33,707 bases of DNA from an uncultured Atopobium sp. (GCA_937997345.1 CALKTD010000016.1:1-33707), one strand, 5' to 3'. Positions 14,869 to 23,428 are shown, counted from the first letter of the stretch. Program-made: numbers and translations. The notes: generated by a model not told the origin, from the sequence alone.

Positions 14869-16149
14869 TTAGAATGGAAGAGCGTGAAGAATGTAGCCAA
14901 GAAGTGGACCATATACGCAATAGTCGGTCTCAGAGAGAATACGCATGATTGGCTCATAAGATCCAACAAATGGCAGAAGCAGAGCCTGACCAAAAATAAG
15001 GATAAGACCATTAGCAAGAGAGCCAATTACCGCACCCCTAGCACCACCATGAGCATTACCAAAAATTGCTGTTGCTGCACCAGTAAAGAACGTTGGAATA
15101 AGCGCTGGGAAAACAATAATTGGATATCCAACTGCAGCAAGAATTACCATGCCTACAAGTCCAGATAGAAGACTGCAAAGGAATCCAACAATCACGCAAG
15201 TTGGATAACCTGGGAACAGCAGCGGAACATCCAGACCAGGCTTTGCTCCAGGGATAATCTTATCTGCAATACCGTGGAATGCTGGAATGATCTCTGCAAG
15301 CATCATTCGTACGCCAGTAATAATAACAGTAATCCACATACCAAAGCTAATACCCTGAAGAATTGAATAGACCAAGACGTCTTGTCCTCCAGAAATGTTT
15401 TCCATAACCCATGCAGGATCTGCAACAATGCTTACGCAAAGGAAGAGCAAAGTCATTACCAGCGTTAGAGCAATGGTCATCTCGCGAAGGAAAGCAAACT
15501 GCTTTGGAATTTTGATCTCTTCGAGGTCATGCTCTTTGTTACCAAAAGCTTTTGCAAGATATGTAGAAATCAGCAGACCGGTAGAGCTTGAATGAGCAAG
15601 AGTAATCTCTTCTCCACCCTTAACACCTTTAATGCAGTGATTAACGTAAGCGCAAGAGAAGGTCATATAGCATCCGAGAAGTACTGAACCAACTGCTACA
15701 ATTCCCCAGAAATCAAGCGGTGTGTTGTACTTAAGGAGTGCGGCAATCAGGCCCGCAAAAAAGAATGCTACATGTGCTGAAAGATGAACAAACTTGAATT
15801 TTGTAAATCTAGCCAAAAGTAAGTTGATCAAAAATCCGAATGCAAAAATAAGAGAGAGCTCTGTGCCAAGATCGGTCATATATTCAGCGCTAGCAGTGCC
15901 AATATCTGTGGCAGGAACAGAGCCATTTCCAAAAGCTTTTCCAATCATTGTTGCCAAGGGCAAAAGCGCCATTCCAAGCGTTTGCCCTCCAATATTGACC
16001 ATTGTAAAGCCAATCATCGCTTTAATCGCAGATGGAAGAAGCTGGCTCCACTGTCTCTTCATTGCAATCATTCCAATTACAACGACTAGTCCAATGATAA
16101 ATACTGATTGGCTTAGATAATGATTGACGATGTAAAGAAAAATCTCCAT
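14869..16149 (-). CDS. PTS EIIC permease, ascorbate (UlaA/SgaT) family
   Basis: Membrane channel that moves a sugar or sugar acid while EIIB phosphorylates it. The 426 residues contain about ten hydrophobic segments. They include UlaA-family stretches such as GFTMVNIGGQTLG near the N-terminus and GNAHGGARGAVIG near the C-terminus. It is somewhat shorter than E. coli UlaA (about 465). It starts four bases after the EIIB stop, with GGAAGGA as ribosome site. The true substrate cannot be read from sequence. The usual ascorbate enzymes UlaD, UlaE and UlaF are absent here and a TrpA-like protein takes their place, so ascorbate should not be assumed. Confidence 0.88.
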   Translation of the reverse strand: MEIFLYIVNHYLSQSVFIIGLVVVIGMIAMKRQWSQLLPSAIKAMIGFTMVNIGGQTLGMALLPLATMIGKAFGNGSVPATDIGTASAEYMTDLGTELSLIFAFGFLINLLLARFTKFKFVHLSAHVAFFFAGLIAALLKYNTPLDFWGIVAVGSVLLGCYMTFSCAYVNHCIKGVKGGEEITLAHSSSTGLLISTYLAKAFGNKEHDLEEIKIPKQFAFLREMTIALTLVMTLLFLCVSIVADPAWVMENISGGQDVLVYSILQGISFGMWITVIITGVRMMLAEIIPAFHGIADKIIPGAKPGLDVPLLFPGYPTCVIVGFLCSLLSGLVGMVILAAVGYPIIVFPALIPTFFTGAATAIFGNAHGGARGAVIGSLANGLILIFGQALLLPFVGSYEPIMRILSETDYCVYGPLLGYILHALPF

Positions 16150-16153
16150 GACA

Positions 16154-16435
16154 CTATCCTTCCATCTGGCTAATGTGCTGCATTAGCTGGTCTTTTAGAT
16201 ATGCTTTATCCATCATGTTGTCGATGCGAATTATTGGAACAGAAGTTTCCCTCAGTGCATCAGCAAAATCTGATGTAGTAATAACTAGATCATATGCAGA
16301 TGGGTCTACGGAGCCGATATCTGACGCGTCAACAGCTCCGTCAATTCCTTCGGCATCTAAAATCTGCTGGGTAAATAGTCTCATCATCATACTACTGCCT
16401 ACACCAGCGCCACACACTGTTACAACTTTAATCAT
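16154..16435 (-). CDS. PTS EIIB component, lactose/ascorbate-type fold
   Basis: Small cytoplasmic phosphocarrier, 93 residues, that takes phosphate from EIIA and gives it to the substrate in EIIC. The phosphorylated Cys is C8, in the P-loop-like CGAGVGSS. The ribosome site AGGAGG lies inside the last codons of the preceding regulator gene, so translation of the two is coupled. EIIC follows at once. No separate EIIA gene is present; the regulator carries that domain. Confidence 0.9.
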   Translation of the reverse strand: MIKVVTVCGAGVGSSMMMRLFTQQILDAEGIDGAVDASDIGSVDPSAYDLVITTSDFADALRETSVPIIRIDNMMDKAYLKDQLMQHISQMEG

Positions 16436-16441
16436 AATTAC

Positions 16442-18478
16442 CTACCTCCTACTTGTAATTGCGATTACTTCAGCAGCTTTGTCTGCTTTTAAAATTTTCT
16501 GAACATTTTCTTCATCGCTTAGAAGCTCTGCCAAATCTGCAAGCGCGTTCAAATGTGTTTGATGATCAATTGCACAAAGAGCAACTACCAGTTGTACTGG
16601 GTCATTCTTTGGGTGTCCAAAATTTACTGGCTGCTCAAGAGTGATGAGCGAAAAGCCAATACCTAGAGCACCTTCTTCTGGTCTTGCATGAGGCATAGCG
16701 ATACCTGGAGCAATAACAATATAAGTTCCGTTGATTCGGACATTTTCGATCATTGCCTCAATGTACTCTTCCTTTGCAACACCTTTCTTTACTAGTAATC
16801 TTCCGGCCTCTCTAACTGCATCGTCACTATCCTTGGCACAATAATGTGTCTCAACTAAGTCTTCTGTAAGGACCTCTTCTAGCATTGGGAAATACCTCTC
16901 TTCTTTATCCTGTTTAGGTAAAAAACCTAAATACTCTTCAAGTTTTCGCTTCAAGATCTCTTCATCAGATTTACTAAGGACAATCGTTTGAGAAATAATA
17001 GACATAATTTCATCTGGGGAAATAATTCTTTCGCTCACTCTGAGAACATTTTCAATTTTTCTTTGATCTCTCAAATCAAACTGAGGAGAAACTTCAACAA
17101 CCTTGACATTCTTAGACGTAAAAGGAAACGTACTGACGACAAAATCAACGCTGTGACTTTCCAGCCATTTCTGTGCTTCATTCGATCCGAATGTTCCAAG
17201 TACCGAAACTTCATACTTTGACTCTAACCTTGAAGACACTATTTCAGATGTAGCTACACCGGCGTGACACACTACGATAACCTTAGGTCTCAGCTCAATA
17301 GGCTTTTTTGTTCTTTCCTGGGAAGCCATAAAGAACATAGTAAGAAATGCAATTTCGTCTTCAGAAAAAGATATTGAAAGCCCTTTTTCCAAAACAGAAA
17401 TTGATTCAGTTGTTGCTCTATATAAGTCTTCGAACTCATTTATCACATAATCCAAAAGCGGATTGTATATTGCCTCTCCACTTACAGCACGCCAGTACGC
17501 AGGTCTTAAGTGATTTAATATACTTTCAAATAGCTTGTCATCATTAGAAAAAATTGACTCTGTAACCAGTTGATCCATTTTGTCTATGAATTCAGATACT
17601 AAAATCCGTAACTTAATCCAGTTTTCGGAAATATAATCGCTCATTCCAACAACTGTTGATTCTCTAAACTTTGCTGAAAGGAAATACAGTTCATTCTCTG
17701 TAATTTCTTGACCATACAGTCCTTTTAATTGTTCTATACATTTATTTACTGCGCCATATTCAGGACTACCCAGTAAATCCTCTTTATCAATGTTACGAGG
17801 AAGGCAAAGTTGCTTATTTTCTTTAAATCTTGCAACAGATACAAGCATGTAAGCAATTAACTTTTGCTGAGCATTTTCTGAATATTCAACTTGAAGACAA
17901 TTTGATATTTCATCTATCGAGTTCTTTATTTGATTGAGCTTCTCAGCATCTTGCTCACTTATAAACGCATATAAATACGGCCAATCTTTTGTTAAATAAT
18001 CAGCAAAAAAGCCTCTTATTTTGAATTCATTACCTGCGACTGACACACCTTTGAAAGGAGTGGTGTCTAAACAGATGTCACTTCCAATGAAATTCCTTTT
18101 AATTTCATCCAAATCCCTCTGGATTGTATTTTTTGAAACCCCAACAACTTGCTGAAGCTCTGAGATTGAAATTTCCTTTGCCCACAAGATAACAAGGTCG
18201 AGAATAACCCGTCTTCTCATTTCTGGATCAAGATAAAAAATATCGTCTTTTTTCACCAGCTCTGAAAATTCAATTTCAATTGGAGCTTCATATATCAAAA
18301 CACCTCTAGTATTTTGAATTGAGGTGTGACCTTGAGAAATCAAGAGTTGATTCAAAGTAGATAAGTCTTTATATACAGTTCGAGAAGATACATTGTGCTG
18401 CTCTGCAAATTTCTCGACAGAAATCTGCTCAGCTTCTCGACACAATATATTAAATAGATTTTCCACTCGACTTTTCAT
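16442..18478 (-). CDS. PRD transcription activator with EIIB and EIIA domains
   Basis: BglG/MtlR-type regulator of 678 residues. In order: two helix-turn-helix segments (about 1-60 and 85-125), PRD modules (about 185-290 and 300-395, H323 conserved in the second), an EIIB-like domain with C404 in VVCHAGVATS, and a fructose/mannitol-class EIIA domain (about 530-678) with active His H597 in AMPHARPEEG. PTS phosphorylation of these sites would tell it whether substrate is entering. It probably activates its own operon. As no other EIIA is encoded nearby, its EIIA domain may also feed EIIB. The PRD1 region shows no obvious conserved His. GAGGTG precedes ATG 18478. It is the first gene of the operon. 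Confidence 0.9.
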   Translation of the reverse strand: MKSRVENLFNILCREAEQISVEKFAEQHNVSSRTVYKDLSTLNQLLISQGHTSIQNTRGVLIYEAPIEIEFSELVKKDDIFYLDPEMRRRVILDLVILWAKEISISELQQVVGVSKNTIQRDLDEIKRNFIGSDICLDTTPFKGVSVAGNEFKIRGFFADYLTKDWPYLYAFISEQDAEKLNQIKNSIDEISNCLQVEYSENAQQKLIAYMLVSVARFKENKQLCLPRNIDKEDLLGSPEYGAVNKCIEQLKGLYGQEITENELYFLSAKFRESTVVGMSDYISENWIKLRILVSEFIDKMDQLVTESIFSNDDKLFESILNHLRPAYWRAVSGEAIYNPLLDYVINEFEDLYRATTESISVLEKGLSISFSEDEIAFLTMFFMASQERTKKPIELRPKVIVVCHAGVATSEIVSSRLESKYEVSVLGTFGSNEAQKWLESHSVDFVVSTFPFTSKNVKVVEVSPQFDLRDQRKIENVLRVSERIISPDEIMSIISQTIVLSKSDEEILKRKLEEYLGFLPKQDKEERYFPMLEEVLTEDLVETHYCAKDSDDAVREAGRLLVKKGVAKEEYIEAMIENVRINGTYIVIAPGIAMPHARPEEGALGIGFSLITLEQPVNFGHPKNDPVQLVVALCAIDHQTHLNALADLAELLSDEENVQKILKADKAAEVIAITSRR

Positions 18479-18500
18479 TTTATTTTCACCTCATAATTAG

Positions 18501-18557
18501 GTTATATGCCGTTCCAGGCTCGAACAAATATCATTTTATTCACCTACTTTGAAGTAG
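18501..18557 (-). promoter_or_regulatory. PTS operon promoter and upstream palindrome
   Basis: Read leftwards, -35 TTTGTT (18528-18523) and -10 TATAAC (18506-18501) are 16 bp apart. Sixteen bases further upstream is the palindrome CTACTT-TG-AAGTAG (18544-18557), placed like an activator site, plausibly for the PRD regulator. Confidence 0.55.
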
Positions 18558-18615
18558 ATGGGAAACCTTACATATATCAAAGTATTAATTATTTTTCTAT
18601 TCAATCCGCTCTTTA

Positions 18616-18652
18616 ACTAAAAAATAAAGCCTCAATGATTGCTCATTGAGGC
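18616..18652 (-). terminator. Terminator of the aldolase gene
   Basis: GCCTCAATGA and TCATTGAGGC form a perfect 10-bp stem with a 4-base loop (18629-18652), followed leftwards by a T-rich run. It separates the aldolase gene from the PTS operon. Confidence 0.92.
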
Positions 18653-18683
18653 CTTTCCTTTAAAACTAAATATTTTTACAGCC

Positions 18684-19352
18684 TTATCCCAATAATGTAT
18701 CCCTACCGTAAACCTCACGCCACGCAGTAGAGAACTCATCAACAGCAATTTTTGTTCCAGGGTGATCCATCATTGTATAGACAATATCAGGTGGAAGAGT
18801 AACGGCATCAATACCTGCAGAAATTAGCGCATGAACCTGCTCAGTATTCTTAAATGATGCAGCAAGAATCTTGGAATTCAGTCCGTGGGTCTCAAGCATC
18901 TGCATAAGATCAAAAACTTGGCCAATACCATCGCCGTAATTGCACATACGGTTAACATAGGGAGCCAGGTAATCTGCACCGTTCATGGCCGCAAGAAATG
19001 CCTCATCAGCGGAATAGATAGCGGTTGCAAGAACACCAAGACCCTCGGACTTGAGCTGCTTAATTGCCTTGTAACCATTACGAGTCACAGGAATCTTCAC
19101 GTAGGTATTCTCAGGACGAAGACCACAAATATAGCGAGCCTCTTCCAACATCTTCTGATAGTCAGTCGAAACAACCTGAACAAAGAATTTCTGGTCAGGA
19201 AGTAGATACTCCACAAACTCCTTGATTACCTGCTCAGGCTGCTTACCACTTCTAGTGATAATTGAAGGGTTAGTAGTAACTCCATCGATGGTTAAAAGCT
19301 CATCAAGTTGCTTGACAGCGTCGATATCAGCTGTATCCAGAATAAACTCCAT
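18684..19352 (-). CDS. fsa: Fructose-6-phosphate aldolase / transaldolase-like enzyme
   Basis: Cytoplasmic (beta/alpha)8 class I aldolase of the FSA/TalC (MipB) group, 222 residues, which is the short length typical of that group. The Schiff-base Lys is in TYVKIPVT. Other matches are the TTNPSI start, LAPYVNR and the KILAASFK strand. A Gln in FFVQVVS sits where F6P aldolases have Gln and transaldolases have Glu, and a Tyr in APYVNR also fits FSA, so fructose-6-phosphate aldolase is favoured over transaldolase. ATG at 19352 gives the standard N-terminus MEFILDTADI; the open frame upstream is rejected. It has its own terminator but lies next to the PTS operon on the same strand and may serve the same pathway. 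Confidence 0.85.
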   Translation of the reverse strand: MEFILDTADIDAVKQLDELLTIDGVTTNPSIITRSGKQPEQVIKEFVEYLLPDQKFFVQVVSTDYQKMLEEARYICGLRPENTYVKIPVTRNGYKAIKQLKSEGLGVLATAIYSADEAFLAAMNGADYLAPYVNRMCNYGDGIGQVFDLMQMLETHGLNSKILAASFKNTEQVHALISAGIDAVTLPPDIVYTMMDHPGTKIAVDEFSTAWREVYGRDTLLG

Positions 19353-19474
19353 GCTTGGCTTCCCTTCATCACTAGGGCATCTATGTACTAACAACTATTT
19401 TAGCCATTGTACTTCTCGCCATTAACTGCCATTCATCTTATCTATGCGCGGCAGTGTATGTGAAGGGCTAAGCG

Positions 19475-20635
19475 CTACTCAGAGTCTATTGCATCAACCA
19501 ATGGAATCCTAATGGTAAACACAGAACCCTGTGGGGTATTTTCGGAGACTGTAATGGAGGCTCCATGTTGCTTTAAGATAGTTTTAACCAGCGAGAGACC
19601 AATACCCGCACCGCCAAATTCTCTAGACCTAGATTTGTTTACCCTGTAAAACGGCTCAAAGACAAGCTCTCTTTGCTCAGGCGCAATGCCCACTCCTGTA
19701 TCGGCAATTGTAACAAGGCATTCTTGGCCCTCAGTCTCCAGGGCAATGTTGACTGACCCTTCTTTATGGTTATAGCGAATGGCATTTTCTACCAAATTAT
19801 AAATAGCTCGGTATAACAGATTGGCATTTCCCTTAACAGTAAGATTTTGTGCCTCAGATTGCGTATCAGAATGTGCATTAATCTGCGTGTTAACCTGCAC
19901 GTTGACCATATTATTTTGAGCGACCGATTCAAGATCATCCACAACTGTTGTAATTACTGCATCAAGAGAAACATCCTCAACCTCTCCAAGCTCAGATGTC
20001 TCTGTAAGCTCTAAAAGGTTGGCGATAATTGCAGACAAACGATCAATGTATGTCTCCATCGTGTCTACAAGCTCGTCATATTCACTCTGTTTGCGTTTCT
20101 TTTTCTTGAAAACGTCAAGCTTGGTTCGCAGTACCGCAATTGGCGTTCTGAGTTCATGAGCTGCACTAACCGAAAAACGACTCTGCATTGCAAATGCTTC
20201 ATCTAACTGATCAGTCATTTGATTAAATGACTTAACTAGCTCCTGAACCTCTTCTCCACCGCCCTTAATCTCAATAGAATCAGACAACGTATTAGGACCA
20301 ATTTCTTTCATGTGAGCAGAGAGTTGTTGAACTGGCTTAGTATAGTGACCTGCTAAAAGATAAGCTGCACAGCTGCCAGCAATAATCACAAAGAACAAAA
20401 TACCCAACGCATCAAACAAAATAGAACGCTCAATAGCACCTACGTCTAAGACAATAGAAAGAGCTCCCTTGTTGATAGCATTAGCTGCTGCTAGTTCCAA
20501 CAATTCAGACGTTGAGCGGTACACAAGCCAAGTTAAAACAACACAGCAACATACTAAGAGAGCCACCATAAGAAAGGTCAACTGAGCACGTATTGAGCGC
20601 ATTGGCTTTGGGGCTATCTCACTTATCTTCATCAT
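19475..20635 (-). CDS. Sensor histidine kinase
   Basis: Membrane sensor of 386 residues. Two membrane segments (about 19-40 and 73-95) enclose a very short outer loop of about 30 residues. A HAMP linker, a dimerisation domain with H160 in SAAHELRTP and an ATPase domain with NAIRYN, DTGVGI and GAGIGLS follow. The small outer loop suggests that it senses within the membrane or through a partner. It overlaps the response regulator gene by 17 bases; AAGGAT serves two adjacent ATGs (20635 and 20632). By position it probably controls the redox operon next to it, but this is inference. Confidence 0.93.
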   Translation of the reverse strand: MMKISEIAPKPMRSIRAQLTFLMVALLVCCCVVLTWLVYRSTSELLELAAANAINKGALSIVLDVGAIERSILFDALGILFFVIIAGSCAAYLLAGHYTKPVQQLSAHMKEIGPNTLSDSIEIKGGGEEVQELVKSFNQMTDQLDEAFAMQSRFSVSAAHELRTPIAVLRTKLDVFKKKKRKQSEYDELVDTMETYIDRLSAIIANLLELTETSELGEVEDVSLDAVITTVVDDLESVAQNNMVNVQVNTQINAHSDTQSEAQNLTVKGNANLLYRAIYNLVENAIRYNHKEGSVNIALETEGQECLVTIADTGVGIAPEQRELVFEPFYRVNKSRSREFGGAGIGLSLVKTILKQHGASITVSENTPQGSVFTIRIPLVDAIDSE

Positions 20636-21308
20636 CGCTATCCTTCTTAAAGCAATAACCCTCTCCTACTTTGTTGGAAATTGGGTCATACCCAAGAGCT
20701 TCTCGTAACTTTTTTCTAATAGAGAAAATATGAACGCGCACGGAGTTACTAAATAAATCCACGTTGCTATCCCATGCATGAGCCATCAACTCTTCACTAC
20801 TCACAACCGCCCCGGCATTTCGCATCAAATACTCCAAAATGGCAAGCTCTTTCTTGGTAAGGTTGACCTGAGCATCTCCAACAAAAACTTGTCGAGCCGT
20901 AGTATCAAATCGAAGTTCTCCCAATGTCAACGAAGCTTCTCCGTGAATATACTCACGACGCAAGAGCGTCCTAATACGAGCTTCCAGCTCACCAAACGCA
21001 AAAGGCTTAATTAGGTAGTCGTCAGCACCCGCATCCAATCCAACAATACGATCAGACACTGATGAACGCGCAGAAAGAATCAATACCTTGGTCTCTGAGT
21101 GCTCCGATCTAAGCGTGCGCAATAAATCCAGACCATCGATACCAGGAAGATTAAGGTCAAGCAAGATGAGGTCATATTGTTCAAGCTGAGCCATCTCAAG
21201 CGCCTGAGTGCCGTTGTCCACAAGATCAACGTAATAGCCATCAAGCTCAAGACCCTCTCCAATGGAGGCGAGAAGTTCTTTTTCGTCTTCTACCACTAGG
21301 ATCTTCAA
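20619..21308 (-). CDS. Response regulator, OmpR/PhoB family
   Basis: DNA-binding partner of the kinase downstream. TTG at 21308 is chosen as start because it gives the standard LKILVVEDE N-terminus, AAAGGGAAG lies before it, and a promoter fits just upstream. The product is 229 residues. The receiver domain has the acid pair at 7-8, phospho-acceptor D51 in LLLDLNLPG and the switch Lys in LIKPFAF. The C-terminal winged helix (about 130-225) ends RKKLREALGYDPIS. OmpR-type regulators bind direct repeats 11 bp apart. Such repeats stand upstream of the redox operon at 23412-23428. Confidence 0.93.
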   Translation of the reverse strand: MKILVVEDEKELLASIGEGLELDGYYVDLVDNGTQALEMAQLEQYDLILLDLNLPGIDGLDLLRTLRSEHSETKVLILSARSSVSDRIVGLDAGADDYLIKPFAFGELEARIRTLLRREYIHGEASLTLGELRFDTTARQVFVGDAQVNLTKKELAILEYLMRNAGAVVSSEELMAHAWDSNVDLFSNSVRVHIFSIRKKLREALGYDPISNKVGEGYCFKKDSDDEDK

Positions 21309-21345
21309 GTCTTCCCTTTCAAGTGCAGATTGATACCATTTGCAA

Positions 21346-21374
21346 GTATTAGAGTACGCCTGGACCAAGCTCAA
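21346..21374 (-). promoter_or_regulatory. Promoter of the two-component operon
   Basis: Read leftwards, -35 TTGAGC (21374-21369) and -10 TAATAC (21351-21346) are 17 bp apart and 37 bp before the chosen TTG start. This supports that start. Confidence 0.65.
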
Positions 21375-21485
21375 CTGACTCAGCCCAGACGTAATCTCTA
21401 CGATATTTCAAATGCTAACCGATTGAGCTGTACGCGAGAAGTTCTTCTCACCGTATGCCGTAAGCGGTATGTAAGTTTCTAAGAA

Positions 21486-22133
21486 CTACTTCGCCTGAGC
21501 AAGAGCCTGGTCAACACGCTTCTGGAGCTCGCTGCCCTGAAGCTTGGTAGCTCCACCAGTAATTGGGTCACCTACAAGCTTACCGTTCTGATCGATAACC
21601 ATAGTGGTTGGGAATGCTGTCAGACCTTCAATAACATGGCCACCATCGCTATGTGGATCAAGTGCGAGGTTTCCGTAAGTAACACCCTGCTTCTTAAGGA
21701 TATCCAGTGCTTCCTTCTTGGCATCATCTGTGTATGCAGCCTCTGCATTTACACCCAGAACATTGACACCCTTGTCTTTATAGGTCTCAGCCAGCTCCTG
21801 AAGCATTGGCATCTCCTGAATACAGCCAGTGCAGCCATTGAACCAGAAGGTCATAACGGTAACCTTATTCTGTCCAAAGACCTTGTTGTCATAAGTAGTA
21901 CCGTTAGAGATATCTGTTGCCTTGAAGTCTGGGAAGGTGTCGCCGTCCTTGAGGTGAAGCTTTGATGCGGCCTCAGGTGGAACTGCACCGGAATTCTGCT
22001 GCTCGGCAGTTGGAGCAGTCGTATTGCCTGTGTTGCCAGCGTTGCCAGTGCCGCCAACGCTGCATCCAGCTAACGTAACTGCCATAACCAGGCCAACGAC
22101 ATACGTTAGGGATTTTGTTACAAATTTTTTCAT
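21486..22133 (-). CDS. TlpA/ResA-like thioredoxin-fold lipoprotein
   Basis: Exported thiol-disulfide protein. The signal peptide ends in the lipobox LAGC (21-24), so C24 would be lipidated and the protein anchored outside the membrane. A Gly/Asn/Thr-rich linker runs to about 50. The redoxin domain has the active site C101-T-G-C104 after FWFNG and the cis-Pro region AFPTTMVID. At 215 residues it fits the TlpA group. It probably exchanges electrons with the membrane iron-sulfur protein encoded upstream. GAAAGGAA precedes ATG 22133. A 100-bp spacer with a small hairpin (CTACGT/ACGTAG, about 22158-22174) separates it from that gene. Confidence 0.92.
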   Translation of the reverse strand: MKKFVTKSLTYVVGLVMAVTLAGCSVGGTGNAGNTGNTTAPTAEQQNSGAVPPEAASKLHLKDGDTFPDFKATDISNGTTYDNKVFGQNKVTVMTFWFNGCTGCIQEMPMLQELAETYKDKGVNVLGVNAEAAYTDDAKKEALDILKKQGVTYGNLALDPHSDGGHVIEGLTAFPTTMVIDQNGKLVGDPITGGATKLQGSELQKRVDQALAQAK

Positions 22134-22233
22134 TTCAGATTCCTTTCTGTCTTTTCTACGTATAAAACGTAGTGATACACATTTTTATAACAACTACTCA
22201 CGAGGATTAGTCAGCGCTTTCTGCTTTCAGCGG

Positions 22234-23193
22234 TCACTTTTTTGAACTTGCTGTCTGGCAATTTGCCAAGTGCTTTGCTGAAGCAATCTTTTCCGAGTGC
22301 TCAATTTTCTTGTTGATTAACAAAAGCTTTGCGTCAATCGCATGAACAGGACAAGCTTTGATGCACTCTCCGCAACGAATACACTCAAGAGCCGCGTTAT
22401 TCTTAGTAATATCTACGTCCATCTTGCATGTACGCGCACATTTTCCGCAGCTTACACAAGTCTCCTTATCAACTCGATACTGCAAAATCGAGATGCGATT
22501 AAACAGAGAATAAAAAGCTCCAAGCGGACAAATCCATTTGCAGAAGGGGCGGTAAAACATGATGCTCAACAGCACAATGGTGCACAAAATGCTGAACTTC
22601 ATCGTAAAGAGTTTGCCAAGAGCCGCCTTAATGCTGCTATCTGCCAGAGAAAGCGGAATTGCTCCTTCCAGAATTCCCTGTGGACAAACATACTTGCAGA
22701 AATAAGGCTCTCCCATCCCTACAGCGTTTTGAATCAAAGCTGGTAAAGCCCAAACGAGCACAATCAAAATAGCGTATTTCAAATAACGCAAAGCTTTGAG
22801 CTTTTTAGTGCTGAATTTTTTAGGGAACGGGATCTTGTGAAGAAGATCTTGTACCCAGCCAAACGGGCATAGAAATCCGCAAACAAACCTGCCCAACAAA
22901 GTTCCGATAAGAATCAAAATACCCGTGATGTAATACGAGAAACTGAATTTAGATGACCCAACCACCGCCTGAAATGCTCCAATGGGGCAAGCTCCCGTGG
23001 CTGCTGGACAGGAATAGCAATTAAGTCCAGGGACACAGACTGACTTTGCAGGACCGGTATAGATGGTTCCCTTAACAAAATTTGGCAGGTGAGGATTGGT
23101 CAAAAATGCTGCACATGCCTGTACGAATCCTCTTTTGGTGACGAATTTCCACACTTTCTTTCCAAGAGATTTAACTCCCGAGAGTACTTTCAC
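22234..23193 (-). CDS. Membrane polyferredoxin, NapH/CcoG-like 4Fe-4S protein
   Basis: Membrane electron-transfer protein of 319 residues. Cys-rich blocks are seen in order: CVPGLNCYSCPAATGACP, CGFLCPFGW, CKYVCPQG and CKWICPLGAF between hydrophobic segments. Two ferredoxin clusters, CVSCGKCARTCK and CIRCGECIKACP, follow near the C-terminus. The CP motifs after membrane helices are typical of NapH-type proteins. GTG at 23193 has AGGTGA upstream and starts 10 bases after the CXXC mini-protein. With that protein and the TlpA lipoprotein it would carry electrons outward across the membrane. The electron donor and final acceptor are not shown by sequence. Confidence 0.9.
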   Translation of the reverse strand: MKVLSGVKSLGKKVWKFVTKRGFVQACAAFLTNPHLPNFVKGTIYTGPAKSVCVPGLNCYSCPAATGACPIGAFQAVVGSSKFSFSYYITGILILIGTLLGRFVCGFLCPFGWVQDLLHKIPFPKKFSTKKLKALRYLKYAILIVLVWALPALIQNAVGMGEPYFCKYVCPQGILEGAIPLSLADSSIKAALGKLFTMKFSILCTIVLLSIMFYRPFCKWICPLGAFYSLFNRISILQYRVDKETCVSCGKCARTCKMDVDITKNNAALECIRCGECIKACPVHAIDAKLLLINKKIEHSEKIASAKHLANCQTASSKK

Positions 23194-23203
23194 TGCAGGT
23201 CAC

Positions 23204-23371
23204 CTAGCCAATACCTACGCACTCAAGGCAGATTCGTACCGCTTTTCCCAAAACAGTCTGAACCTCTCCACGAGATGCGCCATAGACTACAAACACACAG
23301 CCTAACAACATAAATAAAATAGGTAGGATTCGTAGCCTACAGCTCCAGCCGCAAGCTTGCTTTGATTTCAT
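23204..23371 (-). CDS. CD1871A-family CXXC mini-protein
   Basis: Very short gene of 55 codons. The product has a basic, Cys-containing N-terminus, one membrane helix (about 14-32), a YGASRGEVQTVL stretch, and a conserved end with CLEC (48-51) before VGIG. This pattern (helix, RGE, then ICLECIGIG-like end) is that of the CD1871A family found beside polyferredoxins and thioredoxin lipoproteins, recognised from memory. AGGGAG precedes ATG 23371 and the polyferredoxin gene starts 10 bases after its stop. It is likely the first gene of the redox operon, with the CxxC facing outward. Confidence 0.8.
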   Translation of the reverse strand: MKSKQACGWSCRLRILPILFMLLGCVFVVYGASRGEVQTVLGKAVRICLECVGIG

Positions 23372-23411
23372 AGATACTCCCTTCTCCTACTATCTAGTAC
23401 AACAGAAGAGG

Positions 23412-23428
23412 TGTTAAATCGCTGTTAA
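23412..23428 (-). promoter_or_regulatory. Direct repeats, likely response-regulator site
   Basis: TGTTAA occurs at 23412-23417 and 23423-23428, exactly 11 bp apart (TTAACA read leftwards), about 40 bp before the CXXC mini-protein gene. One copy can double as -35, with a TAGATA-like -10 about 15 bp on. Spacing and position fit an OmpR/PhoB-type activator. Confidence 0.55.
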
